Origin: Anaerolineae bacterium
Lineage (GTDB): Bacteria > Chloroflexota > Anaerolineae > Aggregatilineales > Phototrophicaceae
Direction of reading: 5' to 3'
Length of the DNA: 64,000 bases
Assembly (NCBI GenBank): GCA_022843385.1
Contig: JALHNT010000038.1
Location: 5,284-69,283, forward strand
Shown: positions 41,341 through 52,341 of the stretch, one piece after another
Numbering within the stretch: the first letter of the stretch is position 1
Layout of the letters: the number at the start of each line of letters is the position of its first letter
Position numbers and translations under genes: made by a program
Notes under the pieces: model-generated
Database searches by the model: none
The model's input: only the letters and a program-made list of their open reading frames with translations
Told to the model about the DNA's origin: nothing

Positions 41341-43437
41341 ATGCCTGTACATGCGCTGTCTCCCATGACTCCCAGCGAGTCACTTCCAACCCTGCTGGAA
41401 CATCTGGCGACGATGGCGCGCGCCGATTTCGCGTGTGTATACCGTTACCTGGCCGACTTCGACGAACTCATCGCGGTAGCCGCCTTCCCCAATCAGCCGT
41501 GCGCCGCTGCCGAGATCGCCACACGACAGGCGATTGAGGCCGGGCAAAGCCCCTATTGGGTCAGTCTGGCACCGTCTGCACAACCGCCCCCCCTGCGCAG
41601 TGGCAAGGTCATCCTGTTGCGGATCGAGCAGGAGATCATTGGTGCGCTGGGTTTGTTCTCCACCCAACCCAGTTACCAATCACCCGATACCGCAGAACCC
41701 TGGATATTGTGGGCGCAGTCGATTGTGGAGAACGAATACTGGCGCGAGAATCAATCGATTGCTGCCACCATCGTCAACATGGCCCGTCTGTTCGGCAACA
41801 CGCCGTCGCCGCAGGAATTGGTGAACATCCTCGGTACCGAGTTGGCTGGCCCGCATATCTGGTACTGCGCCCTGCTGCTGTATGGCCCAATGCGCGAAGA
41901 TCGCCCCTATGGGCCGTTCCCGTATCTGGAGATTCAAGGAACGTGGTCGCGGCAGTTCGGCTCCGGCATCGCACTCGGATTGCGCATCTACCTGGATCAA
42001 TACCCGGATCTGCTGGCGGAGTTACAGCACCGCAAGGTCTGGTACATCATGGATGTGCGCAGCATCGAGGCGCGCCTTGATCCGTTGATTCGCGGCTTCC
42101 TCAAGCTGTCGCAGATTCACTCGATCCTGCTGCTGCAACTGGAAGTCGGTGATCGCCCCATCGGCCTGCTGGCGATTGGCGCGGAAAAACAGCACGACAT
42201 CAACGCCTCGGAAATTCGCCACTATACGGCGGTGAGTGAATTCCTGGCGATGACCGCCTTGCAACGCCTGTTGCAGCAGCAGCATGATTTTGTCCAGCGG
42301 GCGCGGGCGACGCTGCTCGATGCCGTCAGCGATGGCGTGCTGATGATCCTGCCCGACTCGACCCAGATGAGCGGGGGCGAAGGCAGCCATGCCCAGGTGT
42401 TGACCGTAAACACCTGTTTTTCAGCCACTTTCAACGTCACGCCCGCGCGGGCGCAGGGATTATCGCTCAAGCAATTGCTGCACCGGATGCAGCTCCCGGA
42501 AGATGTGCGCAAGGACTTAGCCCGACGCTGGTTCAGCATCCCGGTGCGCGATCCGTCGCGGCAGCGCGGCGAGTTCACCATGATGCATCCCAAAGGTCAT
42601 CCAGCCAATATCGAATGGACGAGCGCACCGGTTTATCAGGACAAGCGGGTGATGGGCCGCATCTACACCTTCCATGATGCCTCGGCGGAACGCAGCGCCA
42701 CCCACCTCCGCTCGGACTTCATCTCGCGCCTGTCTCATGAGCTGCGCACCCCGTTGACCTCGATCAAGGGATTCGCCCAACTGCTGCTGGAGCAGGCGGA
42801 GGCAGCCCTTTCGCCTGACCTGCGCAATTATTCGCGCATCATCTTCGACAATGCCGAACATCTCAATCAGCTTTTCTCCACCGTCATCGAAATCACCCGT
42901 GCCGACACCGGCGACATCAAGTTGAGCCTGATGCCGACGCGGCTGTCGGATGTGGTGCAGCAGGTCGCCAATTTTTATCTGACTCGCTGCCAGGCGCATC
43001 AGGTGCGGATTGAACTGAACCTGCCCACCACACTGCCAGCAGTGCGTATCGATAGCAATCGCGTCGCTCAGGCCATCGCCCAGCTCATCGACAACGCCCT
43101 GAAACACACTCCCCCTGAGAGCATTATCTATGTCGCAGCTCGCTTCATTGGCGACGCGGCTGAGTTGCCGCCGGGCGCACCGGTCGATGCGCTGGTGCCA
43201 AGCATCCTGGTCAGCGTTAAGGATGAGGGTGTGGGTCTGTTGCCCGAAGAGGTGGAGAACGTTTTTCTGCCCTTCTATCGCACCCGCGAGGCACGGATCA
43301 ACAAGCGTGAAGGTGCCGGGCTGGGACTGACGCTGGCGCGCAGCTTCATCCAGCTTCATCAGGGCAACATCTGGGCCGAATCGCGGCGCAAAGGCGGGGG
43401 CATCTTCTTTTTCACCCTGCCGGCGGTGATCGAGTGA
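41341..43437 (+). CDS. Soluble GAF-domain sensor histidine kinase
   Basis: 698 residues, no transmembrane helices. Two GAF-like regions (about residues 10-130 and 145-320; DFACVYRYLADFDELIAVA, SQIHSILLLQLEVGDRPIG), a PAS-like segment (DGVLMILPDSTQ to FTMMHPKGHPANIEWTS), HisKA (FISRLSHELRTPLTSIKG) and HATPase (LIDNALKHT, DEGVGLLPEEV, GAGLGLTLARSF). It should sense a small cytoplasmic ligand or redox state and phosphorylate the OmpR-type regulator upstream. It ends 9 nt from the convergent HExxH gene. Confidence 0.9.
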   Translation: MPVHALSPMTPSESLPTLLEHLATMARADFACVYRYLADFDELIAVAAFPNQPCAAAEIATRQAIEAGQSPYWVSLAPSAQPPPLRSGKVILLRIEQEIIGALGLFSTQPSYQSPDTAEPWILWAQSIVENEYWRENQSIAATIVNMARLFGNTPSPQELVNILGTELAGPHIWYCALLLYGPMREDRPYGPFPYLEIQGTWSRQFGSGIALGLRIYLDQYPDLLAELQHRKVWYIMDVRSIEARLDPLIRGFLKLSQIHSILLLQLEVGDRPIGLLAIGAEKQHDINASEIRHYTAVSEFLAMTALQRLLQQQHDFVQRARATLLDAVSDGVLMILPDSTQMSGGEGSHAQVLTVNTCFSATFNVTPARAQGLSLKQLLHRMQLPEDVRKDLARRWFSIPVRDPSRQRGEFTMMHPKGHPANIEWTSAPVYQDKRVMGRIYTFHDASAERSATHLRSDFISRLSHELRTPLTSIKGFAQLLLEQAEAALSPDLRNYSRIIFDNAEHLNQLFSTVIEITRADTGDIKLSLMPTRLSDVVQQVANFYLTRCQAHQVRIELNLPTTLPAVRIDSNRVAQAIAQLIDNALKHTPPESIIYVAARFIGDAAELPPGAPVDALVPSILVSVKDEGVGLLPEEVENVFLPFYRTREARINKREGAGLGLTLARSFIQLHQGNIWAESRRKGGGIFFFTLPAVIE

Positions 43438-43446
43438 GGCGGCTGG

Positions 43447-43788
43447 TCAATCAGCAGGTGGTTCGCCTTCCTGCAAGCGAGCGATAATCAACTGCAAATC
43501 CCCCAGCGTCCCCAAACCGGCCAGACCACCGACCAGCATCAGGAACATCCCCAGCATCACGCCATCCACACTGAGCGACTGTGCCAGCAGCACCAACCCG
43601 GAAAGCGCCACGCCCCAGAACACTGCCGCTGGCAAACCCGCCACAAAGACATACTGGCTGATGCTCAGGTCGTCCGGTATATCGACATGCCGCCAGCTCA
43701 TCTGCAGCGGACGCCGTCCGATGAGCAGCAGCGCCAGCACATGCAGCAGTTCGTGCGGCGGGCCAAACACCCGATAGAGAAAGTCCAT
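43447..43788 (-). CDS. Small membrane protein with HExxH motif
   Basis: 113 residues with three hydrophobic stretches (LLHVLALLLIG, QYVFVAGLPAAVFWGVALSGLVLLA, GMFLMLVGGLAGLGTLG). The motif PHELLHVLALLLIGRRP places a HExxH in a membrane helix, as in small metalloprotease-like or DUF3267-type proteins, but a third zinc ligand is not obvious. PDDLSISQYVFVAGLPA resembles site-2-protease-like segments only loosely. It may be a peptidase or a zinc-binding membrane orphan. Convergent with the histidine kinase. Confidence 0.68.
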   Translation of the reverse strand: MDFLYRVFGPPHELLHVLALLLIGRRPLQMSWRHVDIPDDLSISQYVFVAGLPAAVFWGVALSGLVLLAQSLSVDGVMLGMFLMLVGGLAGLGTLGDLQLIIARLQEGEPPAD

Positions 43789-44059
43789 CGTATATCATCC
43801 CTGTTGCTTGATCACGGTTAATTATACTTCCCCGCCAGACCGTGCCACTGATCTTCCCACACGGCTGACCGCTGGTTAACAGGTGAACAAAAACAGACAA
43901 ATCGCTTCGATATTCCCCCTTGAATGAATAGAACATATGAACTAAAATCTATTCATCTGTAACAAAGATCATACGCTGGTACTGTTGCCACAGTCTTGAG
44001 CAACACAATTCCTGTTCATCCCGTACAATCAGAAGGATTTAGAAACGCGGAGGCATTTC

Positions 44060-44773
44060 ATGGCAGTCGCTTCGACGAAAAAGCGTTCTACCCGTCGTCG
44101 CTCGTCATCACCCCGGGAAATTCCACCTTTAGTACGGCGCTACCTGCCCGCATGGTTCATCCTAATTGCCGTGCTGGTTGTCCTGCTGCCGAACATGCTG
44201 GCGGTGACAGCCGATGCTGGCGGACGGGTGCTACGAGCAATTCCAGTCTGGGTCGGTCAGTTATTCGCCCGACCCTCCTCGATTGCGCCGCTGTTTCGCC
44301 CGGAGGTGCAGCACTGGGCAGAGGACATCGGACGCTGGGCAGAGGAACACGATCTCGACCCGAACCTGCTAGCGACGCTGATGCAGATCGAATCCTGTGG
44401 ACACCCCACTGTCAGCAGCTCAGCTGGTGCCCAGGGTTTGTTTCAGGTCATGCCCTTTCACTTCGAAACGGGTGAAGATCAACTCGATCCCGATACCAAT
44501 GCAGACAACAGTGCTGATGTGATACACGAGTGCCTCCGTTTCGCTAATGGGGATACTGGGCTAGCGATGGCCTGTTACAACGGCGGGCCCTCGGTGACGC
44601 GCAAACCCTTTGACCAGTGGCCGAACCAGACCCAGCGATTTTATTATTGGGGCACTGGAATCTACACTGCCGCCAGCGAGAATCAGTCCAGCAGCAGCCG
44701 GCTGAGTGAATGGCTTAACGCTGGTGGTGCGCAGTTATGCCAGATGGCTGAAGCTGAATTGGGCTTGGGATAA
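44060..44773 (+). CDS. Membrane-anchored lytic transglycosylase (SLT family)
   Basis: 237 residues. A basic Ser/Arg-rich N-terminus, one transmembrane helix (AWFILIAVLVVLLPNMLAV), then an SLT goose-lysozyme fold: catalytic Glu in LATLMQIESCGHP, SSAGAQGLFQVMPFHF, and the late LAMACYNGGPS. It cleaves peptidoglycan glycan strands to anhydro-muropeptides. CGGAGG lies upstream of the ATG. It shows that this lineage handles a murein wall, which matters for the degenerate PBP homologue in the same window. Single gene. Confidence 0.9.
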   Translation: MAVASTKKRSTRRRSSSPREIPPLVRRYLPAWFILIAVLVVLLPNMLAVTADAGGRVLRAIPVWVGQLFARPSSIAPLFRPEVQHWAEDIGRWAEEHDLDPNLLATLMQIESCGHPTVSSSAGAQGLFQVMPFHFETGEDQLDPDTNADNSADVIHECLRFANGDTGLAMACYNGGPSVTRKPFDQWPNQTQRFYYWGTGIYTAASENQSSSSRLSEWLNAGGAQLCQMAEAELGLG

Positions 44774-45001
44774 TCTGTGCTGGCAGAAACGAGACATAAC
44801 AGGATTGATCAACGGCTGCCCTGCCACCTTCTAGCACGACATTTATGTGCCGCATACGGTTTTCCAATGCACTTCAGGTTACTGTGATACCATCACAACA
44901 CCCCGGACTCACCCACTGCTCATCCATTTCTGGGCTACAATAGAGATGGAAACGGGGCGGTGGACCACGATTGCGGGAACACGAGCGAGGATCATTTCAT
45001 T

Positions 45002-47488
<2,487 letters not shown>

Positions 47489-47497
47489 ACCATCACC

Positions 47498-47530
47498 GGC
47501 GCGGGGTTTACAGGTCTCCGCGCCTTCTTC
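47498..47530 (+). terminator. Terminator after clpC
   Basis: GGCGCGG (47498-47504) pairs with CCGCGCC (47518-47524), a 7-bp GC stem with a 13-nt loop, followed by TTCTTCC. It lies 10 nt after the clpC stop. The T-run is imperfect. Confidence 0.6.
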
Positions 47531-47613
47531 CCTATCCTCCGATTGACCTTTATCTATCCTTGCCTCTATGATTCCCTGGAATCATCTACTCGCACCTATG
47601 CGTGGGACGAACC

Positions 47614-48420
47614 ATGCTGCTCTCGCTCAGTTTCTTCACCATCGTCATGTGGCTGGGCCTGCATCTGATCGCTCGGAGCCCGCAACGCCCAGCACAGATC
47701 ATCACCGGACTGGCGCTGGTAGCCTACAGCATAGGTCTTGGGCTGGACAGCCTGACACTCCTAGCTCCCTCTCCCTCGGCTGTGCTGCTGCTGCACCGTC
47801 TGCGCTGGCCGCTGCTATTCCTGCCGGGAATACTCTGGTTCGCCGCATCGGCATCATTGAGGTCCACCGGCTGGCGCAACGGCTGGGTCGGGCTGGCGGC
47901 TGGCCCGGGACTATACGCCATTAGTTTCACCACATCCTTTCAGATCGGGTCGCCGTTATACCTGAGCCTGGGACTGATGACCAGCCTGCTGCTGCTGGCG
48001 GCTGTGGCCTTGGTCGGTTGGTCAGTGCGCCATTCCCAACGCTGGCGCAATCTGCTGCTCATATTCTCATTTTGCCTACTGCTTAACGTCGCATTGCTGC
48101 TTTTCCCGCTCAACATTTTGTCGCGAGAGTCATCGCTGCTGCTGCTTGGATTGAACCTCTTTGTTCTGGGCCTGTGTATAGCAGCCCTCGATGGTGTAAA
48201 CAGACTGTGGCTGGATCTGCTGCGGTCGCTGGCACAGGCTGCCCTGGTGACTGTGCTGCTGGCGGGGCAAGTGCTGCTGTGGTTTGGTACAGTTCTGAAC
48301 TTCCCGCTGCTGGCGCTAACCTACGGACTGGTGACGGCTGGGCTGGGGCTCGTTACATTCTCAGGCGCGATCCAGGCTGGGATTGAGAAGATGATCCAGA
48401 GGCACTTGGGGCAGCCTTAG
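47614..48420 (+). CDS. Polytopic membrane protein, unknown
   Basis: About 268 residues with seven or eight hydrophobic helices (FFTIVMWLGLHLIA, ITGLALVAYSIGLGLD, LLFLPGILWFAASA and further). The arrangement resembles the 7-TM N-terminal sensor modules seen in front of some histidine kinases and GGDEF proteins, but here nothing follows, so it is a free-standing membrane domain. I do not recognise a family. GTG 47602 would add four residues. It lies between the clpC terminator and the convergent GT39-like gene. Confidence 0.7.
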   Translation: MLLSLSFFTIVMWLGLHLIARSPQRPAQIITGLALVAYSIGLGLDSLTLLAPSPSAVLLLHRLRWPLLFLPGILWFAASASLRSTGWRNGWVGLAAGPGLYAISFTTSFQIGSPLYLSLGLMTSLLLLAAVALVGWSVRHSQRWRNLLLIFSFCLLLNVALLLFPLNILSRESSLLLLGLNLFVLGLCIAALDGVNRLWLDLLRSLAQAALVTVLLAGQVLLWFGTVLNFPLLALTYGLVTAGLGLVTFSGAIQAGIEKMIQRHLGQP

Positions 48421-48470
48421 GATAGGGTCTCCTACATACCGTCATCTGGAACAGATGACAGGGAAAGATG

Positions 48471-50342
48471 CTACCCCTCCGGTTCACCATAACACTCGGC
48501 TGGCTCGACATCGGTGAAGCAACCACGGTTGCCTGTCGCCGTCAGCTCAATCACCTGCCGCTCCGGGAGCAGTCGCAGAATCGCCTCACGGATGCCGGGG
48601 CTGCCGTTATCCCATGCCGCCACGATCCCGCTGTCGAGGAAGGGACTGGTGCTGACCATCAGGGCGCCGAACGAGCGCCAGCGCACTTCACTCCCGCTGA
48701 CGATCACCAGCACCGGCTGCTCATTGATCTGGCGGCGTTCGACAGCGGCAATCAATTCCGGGTTGACCCAGTTAAAGCGATACAGCGGTGTGATGCGCGG
48801 CTGGCTGAAACCATATAATGTGTAAAACAGCACCAGCGTCAGCAGGATATAACCCGGCCAGCGTAAGGCCGGGAAGCGGCGCAGCAGCCAGCCCAGCGGC
48901 AGCGCCGTCAACAACGCCAGCGCCACCAACCCTTCGAAATAATAACGGGTGCTGTACAACTGTGACCCAACCCAGTAGGCCACATACAGGATGATGAGCA
49001 GCAGCGGCAGAGTCAGCAGCAGATACGTCCAGGCACGGCGGCGAAATGCTAGATCGTCCAGTGGCCGCTCGAAAATCAGGAAGCCGAACGGCAGCATCAG
49101 CCACAGACCAGCGGCCAGCATCCAGCGGTTGGCGAAGGCCGGGTCGCGCAGCAGCTCCACCGGCAGGTTGGTCGTCAGCATGAACACGCCGATGCCCCCG
49201 GCCAGCCACACCGCCCACCACCACCAGCGCCGCCCCAATCCCAACGCCAGGCCGAAAGGCAGCAGCACCCAGCTTAACCCAACCGCCGGCCAGTAGACCG
49301 AATTCGTCCGCAGCCGCACCGCTTCATCTGGCATCGGGCCATCTTGCCAGCCGAAGGCATCGGCCGCGAACAACGACAGATCCCAGCGTGTCTGACGAAG
49401 GCCTTTCTCCAGCGTGTGGATGTTGCGCCCATAGCCCTCGCCGAAGCCGACCTGATCATAAGGCCAGACCAACACATACAAATTCTGGCGCGGATTGCCG
49501 GTTGCCAGATAGCTGTACAGCGGGATGATGAGCGTCAGCAAGCCGGCGATCACCCCCAGCACGAGCAGCGGCGCTAACGTCCGCCACAGGTGCGACAGGG
49601 ATAGGCGGAATTGTAGGGGCGGTTCGCGAACTGCCCCTGGCGGATCACCCGCTTCAGACTGACTACTGACGACTGACGACTGCCAACTGATGACCGCCCG
49701 CGCCAGCCGCACCCCACTCCAGGCGATGAACGGCACCGCCAGCGCCAGCCCGGCCAGCGGTCGGTTGATGACCAGCAGCCCCAGCGCCAGCCCGGCCAGC
49801 GCTCCCCAGAGCAGGCGATGCTGTCCACCGCGCTCCAGCCGCCAGTAGCCATAGAGAAACAGGGTTGAGACGAACAACGCCGCCGTATGCCCCATCAACG
49901 AGCCGTTCAGCAGCAGCGCCATCGGCGAGAAGGCCACCAGCGATGCGGCGATCACGCCGGTATCGGGGTCGAATAGCTCGCGCCCCAGCCGGTAAGCCAG
50001 CGCTGCCGTGCCAGCCGCCAGAAAGCCATTGATGACCCAGAGCTGCCCCAGCTGCACCCCCAGCGCCAGCATCATCGGCCAGCCCAGCGGATACTTGCCG
50101 AAGCGCTTGCCCTCGCGATCTACAACGAACAACTGCCAAAACGGACGCGCCGGATCGGGCGAGTCGATCACCGCCTGTCCCCGAGCCAGCATCCGCGCCT
50201 GAAACAGATAGGTGATTTCGTCTTCGAGGTGGGGCAGTCGTTCGTAAACGGTGCGGCTGACCAGGGCGCTCATGAAGAAGCTGAAGGCGACCAGCACGAT
50301 CGCCAGCAGGTGGTGATAGTGGAAGCGAAAAGAGTGTTTCAT
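48471..50342 (-). CDS. GT39-like membrane glycosyltransferase
   Basis: 623 residues with about 12 hydrophobic helices. The first external loop holds LPHLEDEITYLFQARMLARG, the pattern of PMT/ArnT-like (GT39/GT83) enzymes in which an acidic residue of this loop is catalytic, followed by FGKYPLGWPMMLALG. They transfer sugars from polyprenyl-phosphate donors to proteins or lipids. Residues about 217-244 (SVVSSQSEAGDPPGAVREPP) are encoded by a dispersed repeat, see the separate entry. No operon partner; it diverges from the pseudoprotease gene. Confidence 0.85.
   Translation of the reverse strand: MKHSFRFHYHHLLAIVLVAFSFFMSALVSRTVYERLPHLEDEITYLFQARMLARGQAVIDSPDPARPFWQLFVVDREGKRFGKYPLGWPMMLALGVQLGQLWVINGFLAAGTAALAYRLGRELFDPDTGVIAASLVAFSPMALLLNGSLMGHTAALFVSTLFLYGYWRLERGGQHRLLWGALAGLALGLLVINRPLAGLALAVPFIAWSGVRLARAVISWQSSVVSSQSEAGDPPGAVREPPLQFRLSLSHLWRTLAPLLVLGVIAGLLTLIIPLYSYLATGNPRQNLYVLVWPYDQVGFGEGYGRNIHTLEKGLRQTRWDLSLFAADAFGWQDGPMPDEAVRLRTNSVYWPAVGLSWVLLPFGLALGLGRRWWWWAVWLAGGIGVFMLTTNLPVELLRDPAFANRWMLAAGLWLMLPFGFLIFERPLDDLAFRRRAWTYLLLTLPLLLIILYVAYWVGSQLYSTRYYFEGLVALALLTALPLGWLLRRFPALRWPGYILLTLVLFYTLYGFSQPRITPLYRFNWVNPELIAAVERRQINEQPVLVIVSGSEVRWRSFGALMVSTSPFLDSGIVAAWDNGSPGIREAILRLLPERQVIELTATGNRGCFTDVEPAECYGEPEG
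49612..49693. repeat. Dispersed repeat inserted in frame in the GT39-like gene
   Basis: TAGGGGCGGTTCGCGAACTGCCCC is a near-perfect palindrome, joined to a GACTGACGACTGACGAC block. Both parts match repeat classes seen between genes elsewhere in the window (22680, 2376, 2541, 13684). The insertion keeps the frame of the gene and falls in a loop between membrane helices. Confidence 0.8.
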
Positions 50343-50445
50343 GGGGCGCGATTATACCACGAGGACGGGGAAAACCGCCGCGCAGCCCAAACCAGACTGC
50401 GCTATAATGCAATCATATCGTTCAGTAGAGAAATTCACGGGTCCT

Positions 50446-51639
50446 ATGTCATTCCGTTCCATCGAACAGGGTATCGCCGCCATTCAGGCGGGTCAACGCG
50501 ACGAAGGAATGCGGATGCTCCGCATCGCGCTGCGTAGCCCGGAAGTCGCTGGCCCGCTGCGAGCGGTGGCTTGTATCTGGTTAGCCGAAAGCCTGACCGA
50601 TCCCGCCGAGCGACGCGCCTTCTATGACGAAGCGGTACTGGCCGATCCGAATAACCCCCAGGTGCGCCAGCGTTATGAGGCTTTCCTGGCGACACAACTT
50701 CTGCCGCCTCAACCGCCACAGCCAACCGTCAGCGCCAGCAGTGCCCCGCCCAGCCTGCCGGGGATGCCGCCCTCGGTGCCGGGGATGAACAGCTCCGCGC
50801 CCGCTGCGCCCGGCAGTCCGTTTGCCCCGGCCAGGCCCAGCGCGACTCGTCCAGTTGCCCCGGCTCCACCGGCTGCACCGCCCAATTTGTATCACGTCGT
50901 CACCATCATCGGCGGCCCGAATGGCCCCGGCACCGGCTTTTACGTCGCCCGCGAAGGACTGATCGCCACCACGCGGTATGTGGTCGGCGGGATGCCGCAG
51001 GTAACGGTTGAGCTGCAAAATGGCAAACAGATCCCCGGTTATGTGGTTCGCAGCTTCCCCGAATACGACCTGACCTTCGTCTACATCGAGCAGCAGATCA
51101 ACGACCTGATGCCGGTCACGCCGCTGGCCGCCATCGCCGATGACACCCGGCTCAACATCATCACCTACAAAGGCGACATCGTGCGCGGGCGACGCCGTTC
51201 CACCAAGCGGGTGATCGCGCCCCACTGGTTCCCTACGGATGTTTCCAGCCTGCCCGATGCCGGCGGTGGGCCAACGCTGGATGAGCAGCATTATCTGGTG
51301 GGCATGATAACCCGCAACACCGCCAGCACCTCCGGCTATGTCTACGGTCTGCATATCAACCTCATCCGCACCATGGTCGAACATTTCCGTCAGGAGTCGG
51401 GCGAGGGTCAACGCGCCTATTGCCATCACTGTGGTCACTTCAGCCGTGCCCTGTTCGCCGGCGGCTACTACTGCGAGAAATGCGGCGGGCTGAACATCAA
51501 TGCCGAGAATATGCTGCGCTTCCCCCAGCCGCAGATGCAGACCTTCTACTACGAGTACAGCCGGGTGAGCTGCCCGCACTGTAACGCCAACGTCGGCTTT
51601 CATAAGAATGCCTGCCTGCGCTGCGGGCGCAGTGTATAA
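50446..51639 (+). CDS. Trypsin-fold pseudoprotease with zinc ribbons
   Basis: 397 residues: a TPR-like helical N-terminus (GIAAIQAGQRDEGMRMLRIAL), a Pro/Ala/Ser linker, a DegP/trypsin-like beta-barrel (GTGFYVAREGLIATTRYVVGG, YDLTFVYIEQ), and two C-terminal CxxC...CxxC zinc ribbons (CHHCGHF with CEKCGG, and CPHCNAN with CLRCGRS). In active relatives the His is in TNxHVV and the Ser in GNSGGP; here they read TTRYVV (Tyr, residue 178) and DAGGGP (Gly, residue 273), so proteolysis is not expected. The start is ATG 50446; earlier in-frame codons overlap the divergent gene. It is cytoplasmic. The YbjN-like gene follows after 12 nt. Confidence 0.85.
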   Translation: MSFRSIEQGIAAIQAGQRDEGMRMLRIALRSPEVAGPLRAVACIWLAESLTDPAERRAFYDEAVLADPNNPQVRQRYEAFLATQLLPPQPPQPTVSASSAPPSLPGMPPSVPGMNSSAPAAPGSPFAPARPSATRPVAPAPPAAPPNLYHVVTIIGGPNGPGTGFYVAREGLIATTRYVVGGMPQVTVELQNGKQIPGYVVRSFPEYDLTFVYIEQQINDLMPVTPLAAIADDTRLNIITYKGDIVRGRRRSTKRVIAPHWFPTDVSSLPDAGGGPTLDEQHYLVGMITRNTASTSGYVYGLHINLIRTMVEHFRQESGEGQRAYCHHCGHFSRALFAGGYYCEKCGGLNINAENMLRFPQPQMQTFYYEYSRVSCPHCNANVGFHKNACLRCGRSV

Positions 51640-51651
51640 AAGGGATTAATC

Positions 51652-52125
51652 ATGCTCAACTTCCGCAACCGTAACAAACAACAGCAGGCCGGGCCCTCGC
51701 CGCTGGAGCAGCATGCTGGGAATGTCGAACAAATCCTTGCCAGCATCAATATTGATCCGGTCAAAGCGCGGATGCAGACCGAGGCTGGTTTCGGCTGGAG
51801 CTTTCAGCGCGGCTCGGCGGTGATCGAAATCTATGTATCGGAGCAAGAAGGGGTGGGTTATCTTCAGGTACTGTCGCCTATCCTCCATCTGCCGATCAAT
51901 GGCCTGCTGCCGCTCTACCGCCGGCTGCTGGAACTCAACCTGCAATTGACCAACGCCGCCGTCGGGGTGTATCTCGATGTGGTGTATGTGTTCAACGAGC
52001 GTCCGCTGGATGGTCTGGATGCGGCGGAAGCCAACAGCATCATCAATCTGGTGGCGGCTTATGCCGATGAACTGGATGACAAGTTGATCGCGGAGTTCGG
52101 CGGGCGGCTCTACGCCAAAGTGTAG
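51652..52125 (+). CDS. YbjN-like protein
   Basis: 157 residues. A charged N-terminus, then the alpha/beta layout of YbjN/CesT-type chaperone-like folds: GWSFQRGSAVIEIYVSE, YLQVLSPILHLP, LPLYRRLLELNLQL, VGVYLDVVYVFNERP. Members bind partner proteins or regulate motility and stress responses. It lies 12 nt after the pseudoprotease gene and is likely cotranscribed, so the two may form a complex; that is inference from spacing only. Confidence 0.78.
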   Translation: MLNFRNRNKQQQAGPSPLEQHAGNVEQILASINIDPVKARMQTEAGFGWSFQRGSAVIEIYVSEQEGVGYLQVLSPILHLPINGLLPLYRRLLELNLQLTNAAVGVYLDVVYVFNERPLDGLDAAEANSIINLVAAYADELDDKLIAEFGGRLYAKV

Positions 52126-52341
52126 CAGGATGATGAATGCGGCATACGTCTGCCATTTTGAGCCCTAGGTTTGCATGGGATACGGATCATCGGCAATCAG
52201 TTCGCCCAACCGGCAGAAAGGCCCGATGCCTGGCTAATTGAGTTGACCAATGATCATTTCTATCCATGATCTCGCACCCCGGTCTGACCTACGCTAGAAT
52301 CAATCCTCTATCGTTATTCAGCCTAACGGGGTCACTCACTC

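Noticed and set aside
44774..45001. CIRCE or CtsR operator upstream of clpC
   Set aside because: No TTAGCACTC-N9-GAGTGCTAA and no GGTCAAA tandem were found; only a TACAAT -10 candidate is visible.
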